In this document: positions 62,238 through 64,000 of the stretch, piece by piece | Layout of the letters: each line of letters begins with the position of its first letter | Position numbering within the stretch: the stretch's first letter is position 1 | Assembly: GCA_964443135.1 (NCBI GenBank) | Contig: CAYUBQ010000001.1 | Span: 99,331-163,330 of the forward strand | From: JAIPEI01 sp964443135 | GTDB lineage: Bacteria > Desulfobacterota > DSM-4660 > Desulfatiglandales > HGW-15 | DNA length: 64,000 nt | Direction of reading: 5' to 3' | The notes under the pieces: model-generated | Told to the model about the DNA's origin: nothing | What the model saw: the letters and a program-made list of their open reading frames with translations, nothing else | Database searches by the model: none | Made by a program: the position numbers and the translations under genes

Positions 62238-63499
62238 GAAGTCCACCTCCCTGTATCAATGAATCTTCCTGTTATCATAGAATTGATACAGTCCGTTGTA
62301 CTCCCGAATCGAACGTTTACCGACATCCCGGAGCCGGCATAAATATAATGGGCTGCTTTTGCTGAATTAGTAGCAACAATCCCTGGTTTGGAAACCATAT
62401 GATCCCACGGTGTCAGGGGTCCATTGCAAAGGCCCGTCAGTATTTTTGCCCCTGAGGCCTCAATTATTTTGTCCAGGTCCATCTTTTTTGCGATATTGAG
62501 CATGTCATCGCCGACTCCTATAAAAAGCCTCTTTCCATCTTTTATCTTTCTTCCATCCAACATAGCTGCTACCAATTTAAGTTCAGGGATGGAAAGATGC
62601 GGACAGCCGAGGCATACCATATCAACGTCATCAGAGTCCGTCGTATTTAGTTTTTCCCACATCTCATTCATTTCTCTTGAACCAATGCATATTTTTTCCT
62701 TTGGCTTCTTGGGACCAAACGCCTGTTCTATGTCCTGCGCCTCCGGGCTGGTTCCTACGATGTGGCAAAGCGCTACGGACCCGGAGGTTGCCATGGGAGC
62801 GGTCAAATACTTGAAGTCTTCAAAATCCAGCCTACGCCTTATTCCATCTATAACACAGACTTTTTCTTGCGCTTTAATGCCCACATAGTATCCGAACAAA
62901 CCCAATTCAGCATGATCGAAATCCTCCAGGTTTAAGGCCGGATCGGCCTTGAACAGAAATTCGCCGAACCGGTTTTCTTCGATCATCAGCCCTTCATAGG
63001 GCGCTTTTCCTGTCAAAGCGCTGATGAAGCAGGCTGGCCCGCCGACGCGGGGATTTCTGGCTCCGAAATACGAGTTGGTCAGCAGGACAGCCTCTGAACC
63101 GAAAAAATTTGAATTCGAACGAAATGGAGGCACGTTTCCTACCATATAAGGGCAGCAGGTAAAATTCGGGATCAAGCCCAGTTTCTTATAGTAGACAATA
63201 CATTCCTCCCAGTACGGATCCATTTTCTCGACCCATTCCCTCTTTATGCCCTGGGTTTGCCATCTTTGCCGGTCGATGGGAAAAGGGTGAATGGTGCTGT
63301 AAGTTCTTGCCACCGCTCCCTCGCTCATCTCCTTGAGCCACTCGATAGGCTCCCCGGGGCTTGAATGGGTGTTGCTTACGTCTACGAGTTTTTCGGCTTC
63401 ATAAACCTCTCCCCACTTAATGACCATGTCCATCGCTTTGGCGGTCCCGTCTCCATAGTCCCCATTAAGCATTTTCTTTTCTTCGTCTGTCAGCCTCAC
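62234..63499 (-). CDS. Aconitase X large (catalytic) subunit
   Basis: 421 residues. VRLTDEEKKMLNGDYGDGTA opens the protein, as in AcnX/DUF521 proteins; VDVSNTHSSPGEPIEWLKEM, GLIPNFTCCPYMVGNVPPFR with the cluster cysteines, VDMVCLGCPHLSIPELKLVA, and GIVATNSAKAAHYIYAGSGM are family segments. Characterised AcnX enzymes dehydrate phosphomevalonate or cis-3-hydroxyproline. The start is GTG 63499 with an AGGAAGAG site; the frame can be drawn further but the extra N-terminus is not typical. Split large and small subunits are co-translated. Confidence 0.87.
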   Translation of the reverse strand: MRLTDEEKKMLNGDYGDGTAKAMDMVIKWGEVYEAEKLVDVSNTHSSPGEPIEWLKEMSEGAVARTYSTIHPFPIDRQRWQTQGIKREWVEKMDPYWEECIVYYKKLGLIPNFTCCPYMVGNVPPFRSNSNFFGSEAVLLTNSYFGARNPRVGGPACFISALTGKAPYEGLMIEENRFGEFLFKADPALNLEDFDHAELGLFGYYVGIKAQEKVCVIDGIRRRLDFEDFKYLTAPMATSGSVALCHIVGTSPEAQDIEQAFGPKKPKEKICIGSREMNEMWEKLNTTDSDDVDMVCLGCPHLSIPELKLVAAMLDGRKIKDGKRLFIGVGDDMLNIAKKMDLDKIIEASGAKILTGLCNGPLTPWDHMVSKPGIVATNSAKAAHYIYAGSGMSVNVRFGSTTDCINSMITGRFIDTGRWTS

Positions 63500-63602
63500 C
63501 GTCTCTTCCTTTCTTCTTTCATTATGAATCGGAAAAGGCCTGGAAATTATCTTCACATCACCATATACCGATTTATGATTCTGGAAACGCCTTTATTAGC
63601 TA

Positions 63603-64000
63603 CTAACTATTTACAACGCTTTCAACTATTTCAATAAACTCTTTTTCAGTAAGAACACGTTTAAGGTCATGAGATTTCAACTTGACTTCCATCAAAACGC
63701 TCATGGAGTCATCATCACTAAGTTCTATGCCCAGTTTCTTGGACCATACCCAAATGTTGTCAAGACCGCTCTTTTTGCCCATGGCGATTTTTGGTGGCTC
63801 ATGTCCAACAAAATCAGGGCGTATCGGAAATACCGTGGTTGGATTATCATTAAAAGCATTCTTGTACCATCCGGTGACTATTCCTGATTCGATAGTATAG
63901 GCTCCATTGCCAATAAATGGCCGGTTTGCTGGCACTTCAACACCGGCAAGGTCTTGAACAAGCCGGGAAAGCTCATTCATTTTGCTGTAGTCCAATCCTG
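63603..64000 (-). CDS. HMGL-family condensing enzyme, C-terminal part (cut by the window)
   Basis: About 132 residues from the right edge; the frame is open to 64000. GNGAYTIESGIVTGWYKNAF, FPIRPDFVGHEPPKIAMGKK then SGLDNIWVWSKKLGIELSDD match the C-terminal half of the pyruvate/oxo-acid condensing-lyase TIM barrel group of the LeuA type (isopropylmalate, homocitrate, citramalate synthases). These join acetyl-CoA, or release it, with a 2-oxo acid. The catalytic barrel start is outside the window, so neither substrate nor direction can be stated. It begins the minus-strand island. Confidence 0.7.
   Translation of the reverse strand, partial: GLDYSKMNELSRLVQDLAGVEVPANRPFIGNGAYTIESGIVTGWYKNAFNDNPTTVFPIRPDFVGHEPPKIAMGKKSGLDNIWVWSKKLGIELSDDDSMSVLMEVKLKSHDLKRVLTEKEFIEIVESVVNS

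Overview
The window looks like chromosomal DNA of a strictly or facultatively anaerobic bacterium, probably a member of the Desulfobacterota. This is inferred from the tungsten or molybdenum aldehyde:ferredoxin oxidoreductases, the UbiD and XDH-family enzymes and the radical SAM gene, not from any marker gene. By eye, base composition falls sharply along the window. The left two thirds (to about 40.2 kb) is strongly GC-rich. The right third (about 40.8-64.0 kb) is AT-richer and carries almost only minus-strand genes.

Left part. 0-9.6 kb: end of a LamG-like protein, the ABC-F factor EttA, a CBS/DUF47/PiT phosphate-transport operon, a HyuA / histone-deacetylase-fold / HypE-like operon, and a methyltransferase. 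9.6-12.0 kb: a poorly coding islet with four intact and one remodelled copy of a roughly 100-bp miniature inverted-repeat element, wrapped around a frameshifted zinc-ribbon gene and two small membrane-protein genes. 12.0-15.4 kb: a Tat-signal radical SAM protein coupled to a membrane-bound spermidine-synthase-like protein. 15.6-17.6 kb: HicAB and VapBC toxin-antitoxin pairs, each with a visible operator. 17.7-29.2 kb: DUF454, two exported proteins, a PIF1-like helicase, a tautomerase, YbaK, a membrane patatin, an M15 peptidase and a cyclopropane fatty acid synthase. 29.5-40.1 kb: a PocR-PAS sensor, a CMD protein plus aldehyde:ferredoxin oxidoreductase, an alpha/alpha-toroid protein, a broken and an intact LysE exporter, an SDR, and a class II photolyase.

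Right part. From the right edge leftwards, one minus-strand series reads: HMGL-type condensing enzyme (cut by the window), split aconitase X, MmgE/PrpD protein, MBL-fold lactonase-like protein, three-subunit XDH-type molybdenum hydroxylase, TIGR04076 protein, RidA, complete branched-chain-type ABC importer, Fe-alcohol dehydrogenase, decayed TAXI-TRAP transporter, UbiD decarboxylase, MoaD-like protein, second aldehyde:ferredoxin oxidoreductase, two mutually truncated insertion sequences, and a citryl-CoA-lyase-like protein. It reads as a complete catabolic island: import a ring or carboxylic compound, hydroxylate, reduce or decarboxylate it, then pass it through a citrate-like condensation, dehydration and cleavage sequence. 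The substrate cannot be told from the sequence.

The most interesting structure that genes do not explain is the dispersed miniature element: seven near-complete copies of 99-105 bp plus remnants. They have imperfect 20-bp terminal inverted repeats, and four copies are flanked by perfect 4-bp target duplications.
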